A DNA stretch of 64,000 nucleotides from Manduca sexta (GCF_014839805.1 NC_051118.1:2294001-2358000); one strand, 5' to 3'; positions 45,379-57,600 are shown, counted from the stretch's first letter. Numbers and translations: made by a program. Notes: a model not told the origin generated them from the letters alone.

Positions 45379-48245
45379 ATGAAAAACAATTATATTCTTT
45401 CATGTTACTATCAAAATGTTAGAGGTTTAAGACTGAGTACTACGGAGGTTCAACAACAAATATTGCAATATAAATATGATATCATAATCTTAACTGAAAC
45501 TTGGCTAAATAATACTATCTATGACTCTGAATTATTTGACAATAACTATGAAGTGTACAGGCGGGATAGGGAGGATTCTATATTTCATCACAGAGAAAGG
45601 GGAGGAGGGGTTCTTATTGCAGTAAAAAGAAATATATATCTAAACGTATCAGTGAGTGGGAGAGTGACTGTGAAGATGTCTGGGTAAAATTTATTGTAAC
45701 AGAAATGGTAAATCGCTTAATTTATGTGCTGTATATTTGCCCCCTCCTGTCACTTTAGCAGTGCTTGATAACTACGTAGACAAAGGTAGTAATGCTTGTC
45801 TTGACAATGATAATATTATGATAGTGGGTGATTTTAATCTGAGTGGAATTGACTGGTTGCAAAGTAGTAGTGATTGCTATATGGTACCTAATAATTATAA
45901 TAATTGTATTATTAAAAGTAGTTTGGTTGACTTTATGTCCTTAAGTAATTTAGTTCAGTTTAATCACATTAGAAATAACAAGAATAAAATACTTGATCTT
46001 GTATTGTGCAATAAGTTTATGAAGACTGGTGTTACTGAATGTCTATACCCCATTAAAGTTATTGACAAATTACATCCTGCTCTCGAAATAACTCTTGAAT
46101 TAAATCTTGATGATAAAGTAAATAACAATATATCTAAACAAGTGCCTAATTTCAGGAAAGCCGATTATGAGCTGATTAGAAATACTCTAGATGTAATTGA
46201 TTGGAATTTTGAGCTAGGAAATTGCCTTGATGTGAATGAACAAGTAGATATATTTTATAAAACTATTAGAAGAGTTATAACATCTCTAGTTCCACTTTCT
46301 CCTATACGTAAATCTAATAACTATCCAGTTTGGTACACAACTAACCTAATTAAAATGCTTAAGCGTAAATATAAATATCGTGCTAATTTTAAAAAATATG
46401 GGAATCCGCTAGATAAAATTGAATTTGAGTATTTACGTAATGACTGTGATAGATTAATTCGTATATGCTATTCAAACTATATAACATCAATCGAGAATTT
46501 AATAACTAAATGTCCAAAATACTTTTGGTCACACATTAAAAACAAACGAAAGTCTAGTTCCAACTATCCATCTAATATGAGCTTACACGACACTATAGGC
46601 AACAATACTTCCCAGATTGTTAATATGTTTGCTACACATTTTTCCTCGGTTTTTGATAAAGATGAAACATGCGATATTAGGGTTCACAAACTTTCTACAG
46701 AGTTAATTCAGGAATTACATGATATAACTATTGAATTGAGTAACATAAAGAGTAAATTGAAAAATCTTGATGTAACGAAAAGTGCTGGCCCTGATAATTT
46801 GCCACCGGTTTTTATGGCAAACTGTGCAGATCAGCTCTCAATACCTTTATTTATAATTTTTAGACATTCACTAACCTCAGGTATATTTCCTGACGTGTGG
46901 AAAGAGGCACGTATTGTCCCCATACATAAAAGTGGTACCAAAAACTTAATTACTAATTATCGCCCCATATCTATTTTGTCCACATGTGCCAAAGTTTTTG
47001 AATCTCTAGTCCAAAGTCATATTTATAATCACGTTCGCAATCTGTTATCCAGCTCTCAGCATGGCTTTATGTTGAAAAAGTCAACTACCACAAATCTTAT
47101 GTACTATGTAGATGATGTAACCCTATCGGTAGACAAAGGAGCTCAAGTAGATGCAATATACACGGATTTTTCGAAGGCGTTTGATAAGGTGAATCATAGG
47201 ATATTAATAGAAAAATTGCCTAAAATGGGAATTTGTGGTAGTATTCTTGATTGATGTAGATCATATTTGTACCAAAGACCTTCTAAGGTAGTTATTGATG
47301 GTTTTGACTCTAACCCTTTTATAGCTCATTCTGGAGTTCCTCAAGGATCGAATTTGGGGCCACTTTTATTTAATGTATTTATAAATGATATTCCGGAAGT
47401 GTTCTCCTACTCTAATTGTTACCTATTTGCTGATGATCTCAAAATTTCTCGTGTCATTAATGACTTTGAAGACTCTATACTATTACAATCTGATCTTAAT
47501 AAATTGTATGACTGGTGTATAACTAATAAAATGTTTCTTAATCCTGCGAAATGTTGTCATATCAAGTTTACATTAAAACGTAACAAAGTGAACACCACTT
47601 ATAGCATTGCTGGTGAAATCTTAAATGAAGTACCCCAAGTTCGTGATCTAGGTGTGGTTGTAGATACTAAGCTTAAATTTACTAATCATATTGATAATAT
47701 TATTGACCTTGCCTATAAATCACTAGGATTTGTTATAAGAAATGGTAAAGAATTTAAAAATAAATCTACTACCCTAATGTTGTATAACAGTTATGTAAGA
47801 AGCAGATTGGAATATTGTAGTGGTGTGTGGAGTCCAGTTTATAAAGTTCATTGTGATCGGATTGAGAGAATACAAAAAGTTATTAAGACATTTAGCTTAT
47901 AGATTTAGGCCACCCAAACATGTCAAAACTTACACTGATAAAATTAAATACTTTGAAATGCAAACTTTGAAAGACAGACGTGATCAACTTAGTTTGATGC
48001 TTTTGTATAAAATAGTCAACGGTGATATAGATTGTCCACCTCTTCTCAATAAATTCTCTCTTAATGTACCTACTAAAATCCCTAGATATCCACGTCCCTT
48101 ATTTAATTGTAGATTCAGCCGAACTAACCTTGGTAGCCACTCGCCTGTCCCTCGCTTATCCCGATTATATAACCGAATTGTAGAAAAATCTGATTGTATT
48201 GACATATTTAACGACTCCCTTCCTATCTTCAAAAGAAAATATTGA
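45379..48245 (+). pseudogene. LINE ORF2: endonuclease / reverse transcriptase, disrupted
   Basis: ATG at 45379 opens an APE-type endonuclease (CYYQNVRGL, ILTETWLN, RRDREDS, GGGVLIAVK, VGDFNLSGIDW, KILDLVLCN). Reverse transcriptase follows (SAGPDNLPP, NYRPISILS, HGFMLKKSTTTNL, TDFSKAFDKVNH, SGVPQGSNLGPLLFN, LFADDLKIS, the FADD catalytic box). Damage: frameshifts around 45655-45735, an in-frame TGA at 47252-47254 where RTs usually have Trp, and a frameshift near 47880 before the C-terminal domain (RRDQLSLMLLYKIVNG). The endonuclease His motif reads KLHP rather than SDHxP, so this residue may also be altered. Confidence 0.88.
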
Positions 48246-48447
48246 ACTCGCTTGTTGAAACCTAAATTCAGTTTTATATTCAGTCTTATATTTAGAATAT
48301 ACTGCACTTATGGTGCAGCCAATTGTTAATTGTTATGTATTTAAAATGTTCATGCTGTGACAGCCTGTAATTGAAACAGCACTGCAGAAATTACTTACCG
48401 AATTCTTAAAAAAAAAACTATGTAAAGTGTATGTTTTGTTGGCTGTA

Positions 48448-48451
48448 CAAA

Positions 48452-48480
<29 letters not shown>
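48448..48480 (+). repeat. (AAAT)n tail of the LINE
   Basis: About eight AAAT units ending at the target duplication; the typical 3' tail of this LINE group. Confidence 0.85.
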
Positions 48481-48482
<2 letters not shown>

Positions 48483-48821
48483 AACGAATTTTTCAGTTGA
48501 AACCGGTAGTTCCTGAGATTAGCCATTACTGCTCCGCTCCTATTGGTCATAGCGTGATGATATATAACTTTGAGCACTCCACAAACAAAGGACCATTCAA
48601 CACAAAAATATTTTTTCAGTTCGAATCGGTAGTTCCTGAGATTAGGCATTACTGCTCCGCTGCTGTTGGGTATAGCGTGATGATAACCTATAGCACTCCA
48701 CGAACAAAGGGCTATCCAACGCAAAAAGATTTTTTCAGTTTGGACCGGTAGTTCCTGAGATTAGCGCGTTCAAACAAACAAACAAACAAACAAACTCTTC
48801 AGCTTTATATAATAGTATAGA

Positions 48822-49461
48822 TTCATTTAAATTAAACAAAGGACTTTTCACTGATAAAGAAATAAGGACGAATAATTTTAGTCCACCAGAATATAAAGAG
48901 TCATTTTGACATTGCGTTCTAGAAAATAATATTTAGCTATAAGTTCATCGAGCCGTGGACGTGGCGTATTTCTACAGTGTGTAGTCACTGTTGTGTTCCG
49001 ATTTGAAGAGCATTGTAGCCAGTGTAACTACTGGACATAATAAGACTTAACATCTCATGTCTCAGAATGGCGAGCACAGTGGAATACCAACAAAGGTACT
49101 CTTCTGCCTGGAAAAAATAAAGCCAAAAATAATTTATAATTACCTAAATACTGAATTTTCAAGTCGACTAATAAAAATTGTTAGCTGAGCTAGATAAATA
49201 CATGGAGAAATAAAAGAAAACAACGTTTAATTTAACGTAATTGCCATTTGCATGTTGTATGTTTTACTACCAAGATTTATTATTTAGATTTGGAAACATA
49301 GTTTTTATGTAAAAATATTTACATACCAAGATATTCTTAAGTTATGTTCGCGTATGTTTATTACTTATAATTTTAAACATAGTTCTTACGTAAAAGTCAT
49401 TGCATATAAATTGTTTACGTAATTGTCTTGGGAATTTGGTTATGATAACATCCACATTGTA
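48822..49461. repeat. Intergenic with family D fragment
   Basis: 48977-49100 (plus strand) matches the middle of family D (GTGTAGTCACTGTTGTG, GGACATAATAAGACTTAAC). The rest is AT-rich without features. Confidence 0.6.
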
Positions 49462-49717
49462 TCTATGTATATAAAAATGAATCCCTATTTCCCTTGGTCA
49501 TGCCATCATGCGTGAACGGCTGGACCGATTTCACAATTTTGTTAGGAAGGCTATAAAACATCTCGTTATGACTAGTACTAGCGGAGCGTCAATGAAAAAT
49601 GTTGCAAAAACGGGTAAATTAATTACTTTTGTAAGCTTCCGTTACCTGCGATGCGTAAACGGTTATAGTTGCGTAACAGAAATGTATAACGAAATTGTGG
49701 CTCTTAAAAAGTTTTAA
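49462..49717 (+). mobile_element. Helitron, family I 5' end with minisatellite-family body
   Basis: Starts TCTATGTATATAAAAATGAA; after GACCGATTTCACAATTTTGT the sequence switches to one matching the 13034-14179 Helitron body (TTGCAAAAACGGG, CGTAAACGGTTATAGTTGCG). Apparently a chimera. Confidence 0.5.
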
Positions 49718-49720
49718 AAA

Positions 49721-49989
49721 TCTATATATATATAAAAATGAATCCCTATTTCCCTTGGTCACGCCATCACGCGTGAACTGCTGGACCGATTTCACTATTT
49801 TATTTTTTGTTGTGTTTGTTATTGTCAGGAGAAGGTTCTTATGAAAAAAAAAATTAGAAAATTTAAGAAAACTTAACGAAAATATTAATTTTGCATAACT
49901 GTCAGTGGTTTGAAATAACTGTCAGCGATCAACAGAATGCGCGCGTGCATACATAGTTAAGAGAGTACAACGTCTGTCGGGTCAGCTAA
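49721..49989 (+). mobile_element. Short Helitron, family I
   Basis: TCTATATATATATAAAAATG to CGTCTGTCGGGTCAGCTAA; the final CTAG is mutated to CTAA. Directly follows the chimeric copy. Confidence 0.72.
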
Positions 49990-50324
49990 TGTATACTAAA
50001 AAAAGTCTCCGCCGCATCTGTCTGCCTGCCTCAAAAGCTACTCAACGGTTTAAGATTTAATTTGGTATGATTTTAATTTGAGACCTTAGGAAGGATATGG
50101 ACTACGTTTTATCCCAGTAACTAGCTCCCCTAGAAAAGAAAATGTTTCTGATTTTTGGATAGCGATAGGAAATGCTATTCACGCAGGCGAATCCGTGAGA
50201 AACACTTAGTTGATGAATTTTTATGCACGATGTAGTTCAATTTTTTTTTTTATAGATGACGAATAATTCTAGCTGAATTTTCGGCCAATTACAACAGAAA
50301 TTAGCTAAGTACGCAGCAAATATT

Positions 50325-50633
50325 ATAATGCACAAGTGTGTGCGCAATACACAAGCACTCTCTGTTCCTTTACTCTCATAGTCCGGTGAGACGGCAATCC
50401 GATAAAACCGGAGAGAGATCAGGCGCAGGACCAACGGCTTTACATACTTTCCGAGGCACGGGGGTATCACATCGCCAACTTCCTGATCCCAAGTTGTGAC
50501 TGAGTAATGTTTTAAGATGGGAAACACCCAGTCACAATTATTTTGGCCCGACCCGGGATTCGAACCCAGGACCTCAGCGCGGTAGTCGTACTTGAACCGT
50601 GTACAATTACAACTACGCCACAGAGGCAGTCAG
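50325..50633 (-). mobile_element. tRNA-headed SINE, family B2
   Basis: Minus-strand copy: head GACTGCCTCTGTGGCGTAG at the right end, B box GGGTTCGAATCCCGGGTCGG, and the body with GGCACGGGGGTATCACA inverted. Confidence 0.82.
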
Positions 50634-50696
50634 TTTATAGATTATATTTAGTTTATTTTAGTTTATTTGGGAAACAACAGAGTACAATTTTACATA

Positions 50697-50955
50697 TCTA
50701 TATATATAAAAGAAAGTAGTGTTGGTTACACTATTTATAACTCAAGAACGCATGAATCGATTTGGCTGAAAATTGGTATAGAGGTAGCCTAGAACCAGGA
50801 GACGGACATAAGACGTGGTATAAGAAAGCAAAATTTGGTATGGAGATAGTATAAGACCCTGGGAAGGTTATAGGCTACAGTCCCGGGAAAATATATAGTA
50901 GGACTTTTATCCCGAAAAACTCCTTCACGCGGGCGAAGCCGGGAGCAAAAGCTAG
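50697..50955 (+). mobile_element. Lep1-like Helitron
   Basis: After A, TCTATATATATAAAAGAAAG; before T, GGCGAAGCCGGGAGCAAAAGCTAG would be the GC-rich 3' end (last 4 bases CTAG, 50952-50955). Interior TCCCGGGAAAATATATAG. Confidence 0.8.
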
Positions 50956-51412
50956 TATAATATAAAAAAAACAACAATTAGAAATACATAATCCACAACA
51001 GTTTCTACAGATTACAAAAACATGTAACGAAAGAGGTGGCGCAAAATAAGTACGCACCAACATCTAGAGAACATTATGTAAAAAAAACCTTAATGTATAA
51101 TTATTTGGCAGATAGAATTTTTTTCCTGTACTAAATAAGATTCCTCTATAAAGTAAGGATAGCAAGAATTTAAATCCATTTGTTGTTACCTTAACTTGTT
51201 TTAACTATGAATACTTGAGACCAATTAATCATTATATTTATGTTTTTTATTTACACGGAAGGTTATTCTAGGAAATAAATTACCATAATAATAGACCCTG
51301 GTTCGATAAATATTAATTTAATTAACTTAATTAACAAAGGTAGAAAACATACAATGACACATCGACACTATATATTCACGTGTTTGTGAAAAAATGTAAA
51401 TAAATATTTATC
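50956..51412. other. Intergenic, no gene seen
   Basis: AT-rich, no recognised feature. Confidence 0.6.
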
Positions 51413-51668
51413 GGTGATAGCCTAGTTTAAAAATCATGAGTGTATTCTTTGTGAATTTATCGTTCGCTTTAACGGTGAAGGAAAACATCGTGAGGAAACC
51501 TGCACATCTGAGAAGTTCTCTATAGGAATTTCGAAGGTGTGTGGAATCTACCAATCCGCACTAGGCCAGCGTGGTGGACTGAGGCCTAATCCCTCTCAGT
51601 AGTAGAGGAGGCCCGTGCTTAGCAGTGGGCAAGTATATAATACAGGGCTGATATTATTATTATTATTT
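51413..51668 (+). mobile_element. SINE family A, internally deleted
   Basis: CGGTGATAGCCTAGTT at the start, then a jump over the B-box region to AAAATCATGAGTGTATTC, then the normal 3' body and (ATT)n tail. Confidence 0.78.
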
Positions 51669-52314
51669 ATCGGTGACAAAATAATGAACTAAGGATGCAT
51701 AACCTTAAGCATAGGGCCGTGAAGTGATAGGCGAAGCCGCAGACTAAAAAGATAGTATATTATAAATTTCGAATAGCTTTTGAAAATACGGTTAATACAC
51801 CGTTTTGCTGGAGGCATGATCTCATATTTAATCTCTTAATTCTGCCTTTCCTAAATGACTAATAAATAAAGTAATACACATATTAAAAACAGGTCCAAAT
51901 ATTTGATCCAAAATTAAATTAACATTTATATTCGTCCATAACAATTAGAATGCTATAAAAGTGTTATAAAATTTACAATAGCTATTGAAAATGTGCAAAA
52001 TGTAATTTGTTCTTGATTAAACAACATGTTTTGGGACGATAACATCATAATTATGTATGTATGGCATCCTTAATTAGGAAATTTCGGTAAGCAATCGTGC
52101 ATATTGACGAAATCTTAAAATAAATCGATTTCATTTGAGGTCAATATGTGGTTTAATCCAAATTTTAATGAGAAGGTTTTTTAAGATGTTTAATGATTTT
52201 TGTGAATGTTTAATTAATTTCGGTTAAAATAATATATTTTAATGTTGCAACATTGAAAATGTACTTTTTACGCTAATTATCGCCATGACTCAGGAATACT
52301 ACATACGTAAATTA
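51669..52314. other. Intergenic, no gene seen
   Basis: AT-rich; no exon or repeat recognised up to the Helitron start. Confidence 0.6.
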
Positions 52315-52418
52315 TCACTACATAGTATAAAACAAAGTCGCTTTCTCTGTCCCTACCTTTGTATGCTTAAATCTTTAAAACTACGCAAAGAATTTTGATG
52401 CGGTTTTTTTTAATATAA

Positions 52419-52601
52419 TGTCGAGGCTTGTCTTTGGGTGAAGTGGTTTAAATAAAATATTGGTACTGTTCACATTAAAATGTATTGAAAAAGTCATCAC
52501 TAATTACAGACGCGACTCATCTGCGACCCGACAAGCCCAAGACTGGCATATTGCATAAATGCAACGTTGCATGCCTACGTCATGGCATTGTCGTCTCTAC
52601 A
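52419..52601 (-). repeat. 3' LTR of the gypsy element
   Basis: 183 bp; on the plus strand it runs TGTCGAGGCTTGTC to GTCGTCTCTACA. Contains GCATAAATGCAACGTTGCAT, a short palindrome. Confidence 0.92.
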
Positions 52602-52620
52602 TCATTCCTCCCCTTTTTAA
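52602..52620 (-). promoter_or_regulatory. Polypurine tract (plus-strand primer)
   Basis: On the minus strand it reads TAAAAAGGGGAGGAATGA immediately before the 3' LTR, the usual position and composition of a PPT. Confidence 0.75.
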
Positions 52621-52896
52621 GAATTACCGACATAGTACATCTAAAACATTTTTAAACTAACTTATGGGATAGTGTAAACAAAAGTATGTTATTACGATTA
52701 TACGTACAAATTGCTGTCGCGATAGAATATAATAACAATGGTATCAACTTTCAAGCATGTTATTTATTCAACGGGTCATATAAAAGTCACACAATTCTAA
52801 TCACTGATATATTGGAACATTAGAATATTAACTAAAACTTTATGCGTACTGGATATTCGGTGCCTGTTGCTGAACATTTTTGTCAATTTGACCTAA

Positions 52897-53114
52897 TTAT
52901 GTGGCAGCAATCAACTCCTTTCTGGCCCAACTTTTCGCTCCTTTGTTACACTTTTTCACCAGAGACACATAGTTAATAATAACAAAAGCACTTGAACTTC
53001 TACTATCACAGTTCCATATAGCTCCAACTTTTGCTCAACGGAACTAAGGTTGGCGTCGTTCGCGCCGTTTTGGGCTATGATTATTTCCTCTGGTTTGCTG
53101 TACGATTTACCCAT
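52897..53114 (-). pseudogene. Accessory single-pass membrane protein ORF, decayed
   Basis: ATG at 53114 (minus strand) opens MGKSYSKPEEIIIAQNGA, then a hydrophobic stretch (VLLLLLTMCLW). An in-frame TGA at 52956-52958 is followed in the same frame by KSWARKELIAAT and TAA at 52897. The order matches the intact 80-residue protein at 61079-61321. It sits between pol and the 3' LTR on the coding strand of the element, so it belongs to the retrotransposon. Met-Gly with Ser at position 6 fits the N-myristoylation consensus. Function unknown. Confidence 0.75.
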
Positions 53115-53531
53115 TGTATAGTTTAAGTTATATATTACGTACTAAGATTAATCTGTGCTCAATAGAACAATAAAACTTAAATGTAAAAGTATTGTATATA
53201 AAGTATATAAATGCTTACAATGTAATCTATTTAAATTATATTTAAAGTCGCCATCATACTACTAAGCGAAACGTAGCTACAGTAGCTGTTACGTTTGTAA
53301 CTATACTAGTTAACGACTTCATTATCAATATCGAGCCGCTTAGCATTACCATAGCTTTCACTGGACAAAATCCTTTGACAAAATTCTTAGTTGCTAAATA
53401 TAAAGTATGTCAGAACATATGCATGTTTGTACGAAAATAATTAATTACAAATAATAATATTTCAGTGAAGTTATTACAATAGGGTACCGGACTCATTTTT
53501 TTTCTTTACTATTATCAAATATTTACATATT

Positions 53532-53803
53532 ATAAATTATAACACAGAAGGAATTATTAAAATCCGGTAAAAAATCAACAAGTTATAAGTCTTTGAATTT
53601 CGGTGGAAGGGGTAATTAACAAGTAACAGAAAAGAGACGAAATATCCACATCGCGCCCACTTCTGCACATTACAATATTTTAAATATGAATTACTCGCTC
53701 ATTTTTTAACCAATTGTTATGCAGTTTTCGCAGGAGTGCTTCTTTTTCGTATTATTAACCATTACATATAGAATAATGTACAAAATCAAGCATAGGCCGG
53801 TCC
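53532..53803 (+). repeat. Repeat family L copy inside the gypsy element
   Basis: AATCCGGTAAAAAATCAACA and CTTCTTTTTCGTATTATTAA match 17255-17555. It lies between pol and the accessory ORF, so it inserted after the retrotransposon or was carried in it. Confidence 0.65.
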
Positions 53804-53863
53804 CCTATTACATTGTTAGATTAAACATTTTAAGCTAACACTACATAGGATAACATATTAACA

Positions 53864-53995
53864 TTACATGAATCGTACGGGTACTCTCGTCGCTCTTCCA
53901 CTACGCGTGGTACGAGTGATAGGCACTTCACCCTCTGGAACCTCAGTATCTGCCAAGGTTGTTTTATCACTATCATCACTGAGATAATACGCATA
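53864..53995 (-). pseudogene. C-terminal tail of gypsy pol
   Basis: About 43 acidic then basic residues ending RTTRSGRATRVPVRFM and stop, resembling the R-x-GR-x-R-x-P end of many Ty3/gypsy integrases. It is cut from the rest of pol by the insertion at 53996. Confidence 0.65.
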
Positions 53996-54404
53996 GTCCA
54001 TTGAAATGTTAGATTTTTTAGGCCTTACCTTGCGTTTTTTAGAGGACGCAATATATATTTTTTTAATTGTAGGGGGGGTCAGTGTAAAGCTAAAACCAAG
54101 TTTGTGGGGTCGCCACCCTTGTCCCACGGCCGCCATCTTGAAAATAGGGGTTGAGATGGTTTTTACGATGTATCTCTTAAACTATTTTTTATCTGACAAA
54201 AAATTATAAACATTTTTTGTTGCAAATTAAATTCTCTACAACTTTGGTCCAGTAACTTTTTGTCGTAGAACTATAAATAAAAAAGTTATAAGCGAAAATG
54301 TTAAGAAATTCAATGTTAAGCAATGTCCATTGCAACGTCATCAGAACGTGTGTTTATAAGGTTCATAATACTTTTTTGTACTGTCATTACGTACAACACA
54401 AACC
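53996..54404. mobile_element. Single terminal repeat of the Tc1-like element
   Basis: Starts GTCCATTGAAATGTTAGATT after TA and matches the left arm of 19367-21516 up to about 54404, including GGTCGCCACCCTTGTCCCAC and CATTGCAACGTCATCAGAAC. No second arm follows. The next 200 bp are unassigned. Confidence 0.75.
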
Positions 54405-54604
54405 CGCGGTTGTCGGCTTGTAAGCGAATTACTTGGATCCTGAATCGCTTTGGCACAGATGAAGCAATTGTTCACAAAAACAAATTTTTACGAACTATTT
54501 GGGAAGTTACTGTACATATTGCGTGTTATTGTTATTACGTGGACAATCGAACCGATAATGTTGTTCGTCGTCGCAGCAGTAGCTCCAGTAGTTTATCGTC
54601 AGTT

Positions 54605-57600
54605 TCAGAAGCTCCAGAGCCAGACTTTGATTTTCGAACCAGATATTCGAACTTTCCTGCCTGATATTTGAATGTAATATACCTTGTTATCTCTATTTAA
54701 CACGCGAAAAGGTCCATCATATGTAGGTTGTAAAGGCTTACGTACAGCGTCGTTTCGTATAAAAACGTAATCACATATTTCTAAATCCGGGTGAATAAAT
54801 ATGTTCTGTCCTTTATTCTGCCTAATAGCTACAGACTGAAATTTCCTAATGATATCTCTTAATTTGTATACATACTCATGACTACTATCTATTTTTACGT
54901 TTGATTTAATATCATAATAATCAGCCGGTAACCTTAAAGTTGTTCCGTAAGTAATTTCTGCTGCGCTAATGCCAGTGTCGCTTCTTACTGCTGTTCTCAG
55001 TCCTAGTAATACAGTTGGCAATTCAGTTACCTAGGATGATGATATGTTGCATAACCGAGCGGTTAATGCAGCTTTAAGCGACCTATGCCAACGCTATACC
55101 GCCCCATTGCTCTGTGGGTGGTAGGGTGTTGTAAGTGATTTATTTATACCTAACAACCTCATTAGTGTACTGAATAATTGACTTTCGAATTGGCGTCCTT
55201 GATTGCTAGTTAGCTTTTTTGGGCAACCAAAACGAGAGATCCATCCTTCAAATACTACTCGTGCAATAGTTTCAGCAGTTATGTCTTTAGTAGGAAAACA
55301 TTCTGGCCATCGTGTCCCTTTATCTACTATAGTTAGACAGTACCTAAATCCTTCTGGTGAAGTGGGTAGAGGCCCTATTATGTCTACATGAATATGTTCG
55401 AACCTGTCACACTGGGGAAACGTTCCTAAACCTAACATTGTGTGTCGATTAACCTTTGATCGTTGACATTTAATGAACATCTTGGCCCATTGATTGACAT
55501 CGCGATTCATACTCGGCCAATAAAAACGATCTTGTGCCAATTTTCGAGTGGCTTTACTCCGGGATGGCTCAAATTATGTACGGTATCGAAAGCAATACGC
55601 CTAAACTTATCAGTTAAATAGGGTCTAATTCTACCATTTGCTATATTGCAAAAAATATATATCCCGCTTTCAGGTAACATTATTTTTTGTAAACCATTAG
55701 TAGCGTTATAAGAATTCATTATTACTTATATTGTATTTATAGTTATTATAGGTTTTTTATATATACCTTCTTTCTCAATGTCATATTACCGTGATGCACC
55801 TACCTTGATTATCTCTGCACCACCCTAAGGTTGACTGGTAGAGAATGCCTATGGCATTAAGTCCGCCTGTATACATTTGTATATTAAGTGCAATAAATAA
55901 ATAAAATAAAAATTCAATAATTGTTGAACATAGGTATCCCGTTGTTGGTCTCTAGCGAGTTCCTGGTAATCTATAACGGTGGGACAGTTTATTGTTGCAA
56001 CTCGTGATAATTTATCTGCAACAATATTATCCTGTCCACTCACATGTCTGATGTCTGTAGTAAATTCACTAATGAATAGCAAATGTCGTGTACGTCTAGG
56101 TAATTCTGTCTCATTATTTATTTTGGAAAACGCGAAAGTATTAGTTTTGTGATCCGTATATATTGCTAACTGCCGTCCTTCGACCATATTCCGAAAATGA
56201 CGAATAGCTAGGTAGATCGCCAACAGTTCCCTATCGTATGTGCTATATTTGCATTCAGTTTTAGACATATTTTTTTAAAAATAACCTAAAGGTAACCATG
56301 CATTGTTAACTCGTTGTTGCAACACCGCACCTACATATGTATCGGAGGCGTCCGTCATAAGTGCAAGCGATGCATCGGCCACCGGGTGCGACAACGTGAC
56401 CGCTTTTCACAAGCTCAACTTGCATTCTTCGAATGCTTGCTCAGCGATTGGGGTCCATGCAATGGGTATTTTGTCCTTCTTTTTCGGAACCATGAATAAA
56501 ACTATTAAGAATTGATTGAGATGAAGAAGCGTTTGGTAAATGAGACCTATAAAAGTCGACTATGCCCAAAAATCGTCGCAATTGTTCGATGTTTTCGGGC
56601 TTGGGAAATTCATTAATAGCTTTAACTTTATCACCAAGTGGACGAATCCCGTCTGATATCACGAGATAGCCAACAAAGTCTATCTCTGTCTTCCCAAACG
56701 TACATTTTGCTAAATTTATAGTTATATTATATTTGTTTTTGGTGCTATAATTATGTCATCAATATAACAAAATATATCGTCTTTGCAATCAGCGTCCAAC
56801 TCCTGCTACACGGTATGATGCATGAACCGCTGGAACGTTTGAGCAGCATTGCGCAACCCAAACGTATATTGGGATATATTCCCATACGTGGGAATTCGTA
56901 TAACCCGAATGGTGTAATAATTGCAGTTTTTTCTATGTCCTCTGGCGCTACAGGAATACAGTGATAAGCTCTGTTTATATCAATCTTTGAACATATTTTT
57001 TTACCAGATAGTAAATACGTGAAGTCGGATAGACGAGGTATAGGGTATCTGTCCGGTTTGGTAATAGAGTTAAGCTTCCTATAATCTCCACACGGGCGTA
57101 ACTCGCCATTCTTCTTGGGTATCACGTGCAGTAGACTGGCCCAAGGACTCTTTGAAGGTCGGCAAGTACCTGCTTCTTGCATGAATCGAAACTCTTCTTG
57201 CACTTTCTTATATCTAGTCGGCGGTAGAGGTCTAGCCCGCGCAAATACTGGGGGTCCAGTTGTCTCGATGTAGTGAAAAACACCATGGGTAGGTATTTCC
57301 CTGTACGCTGCAGGCTTAGTAATATTAAGGTACTTACATAATAAATCGTGAAATGGGTGAGTATTCTCTACTGTTTTCACGGTCGGCTGATCCACCTTCA
57401 CTATACTGGCAACAGATTTCAATTTTGTTAAATTATCAATTAACCTACATGACCTTAAATCTACCATAATCAAACCGTAGTGAGCCAGACAATCTGCCCC
57501 TATAATTGGTTGGGTTACCTCGGCGATAATGAATGATTTATACGGTCGCCGTAAACTAAAGTCCAATGACATTATCTTAGTACCGAATGTCTTAATTACA

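Larger units (their letters stand above)
42871..48480 (+). mobile_element. CR1/Jockey-type LINE, near full length
   Basis: 5.6-kb non-LTR retrotransposon with ORF1 (PHD finger) and ORF2 (endonuclease plus reverse transcriptase), ending in (AAAT)n. It is flanked by AAAACG on both sides (42865-42870 and 48481-48486), a likely target duplication, though the A-rich tail makes its exact length uncertain. ORF1 is open; ORF2 has frameshifts and a stop, so the copy cannot move by itself. Confidence 0.88.
42328..48821 (-). mobile_element. Helitron of the 123-bp minisatellite family, copy b, split by a LINE
   Basis: CTAG and GC-rich end at 42328-42358; the inverted 5' end TTATATAATAGTATAGA finishes at 48821. 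It carries four 123-bp units (starting near 42661, 42785, 48522 and 48646). The second unit is broken at 42870 by the LINE and resumes at 48487. Without the insertion the element is about 880 bp. Confidence 0.85.

Noticed and set aside
54323..54664. 113-codon plus-strand ORF inside the gypsy element
   Set aside because: Its first part is a Tc1-like terminal repeat and its end is antisense to pol; no transposase motif could be read.
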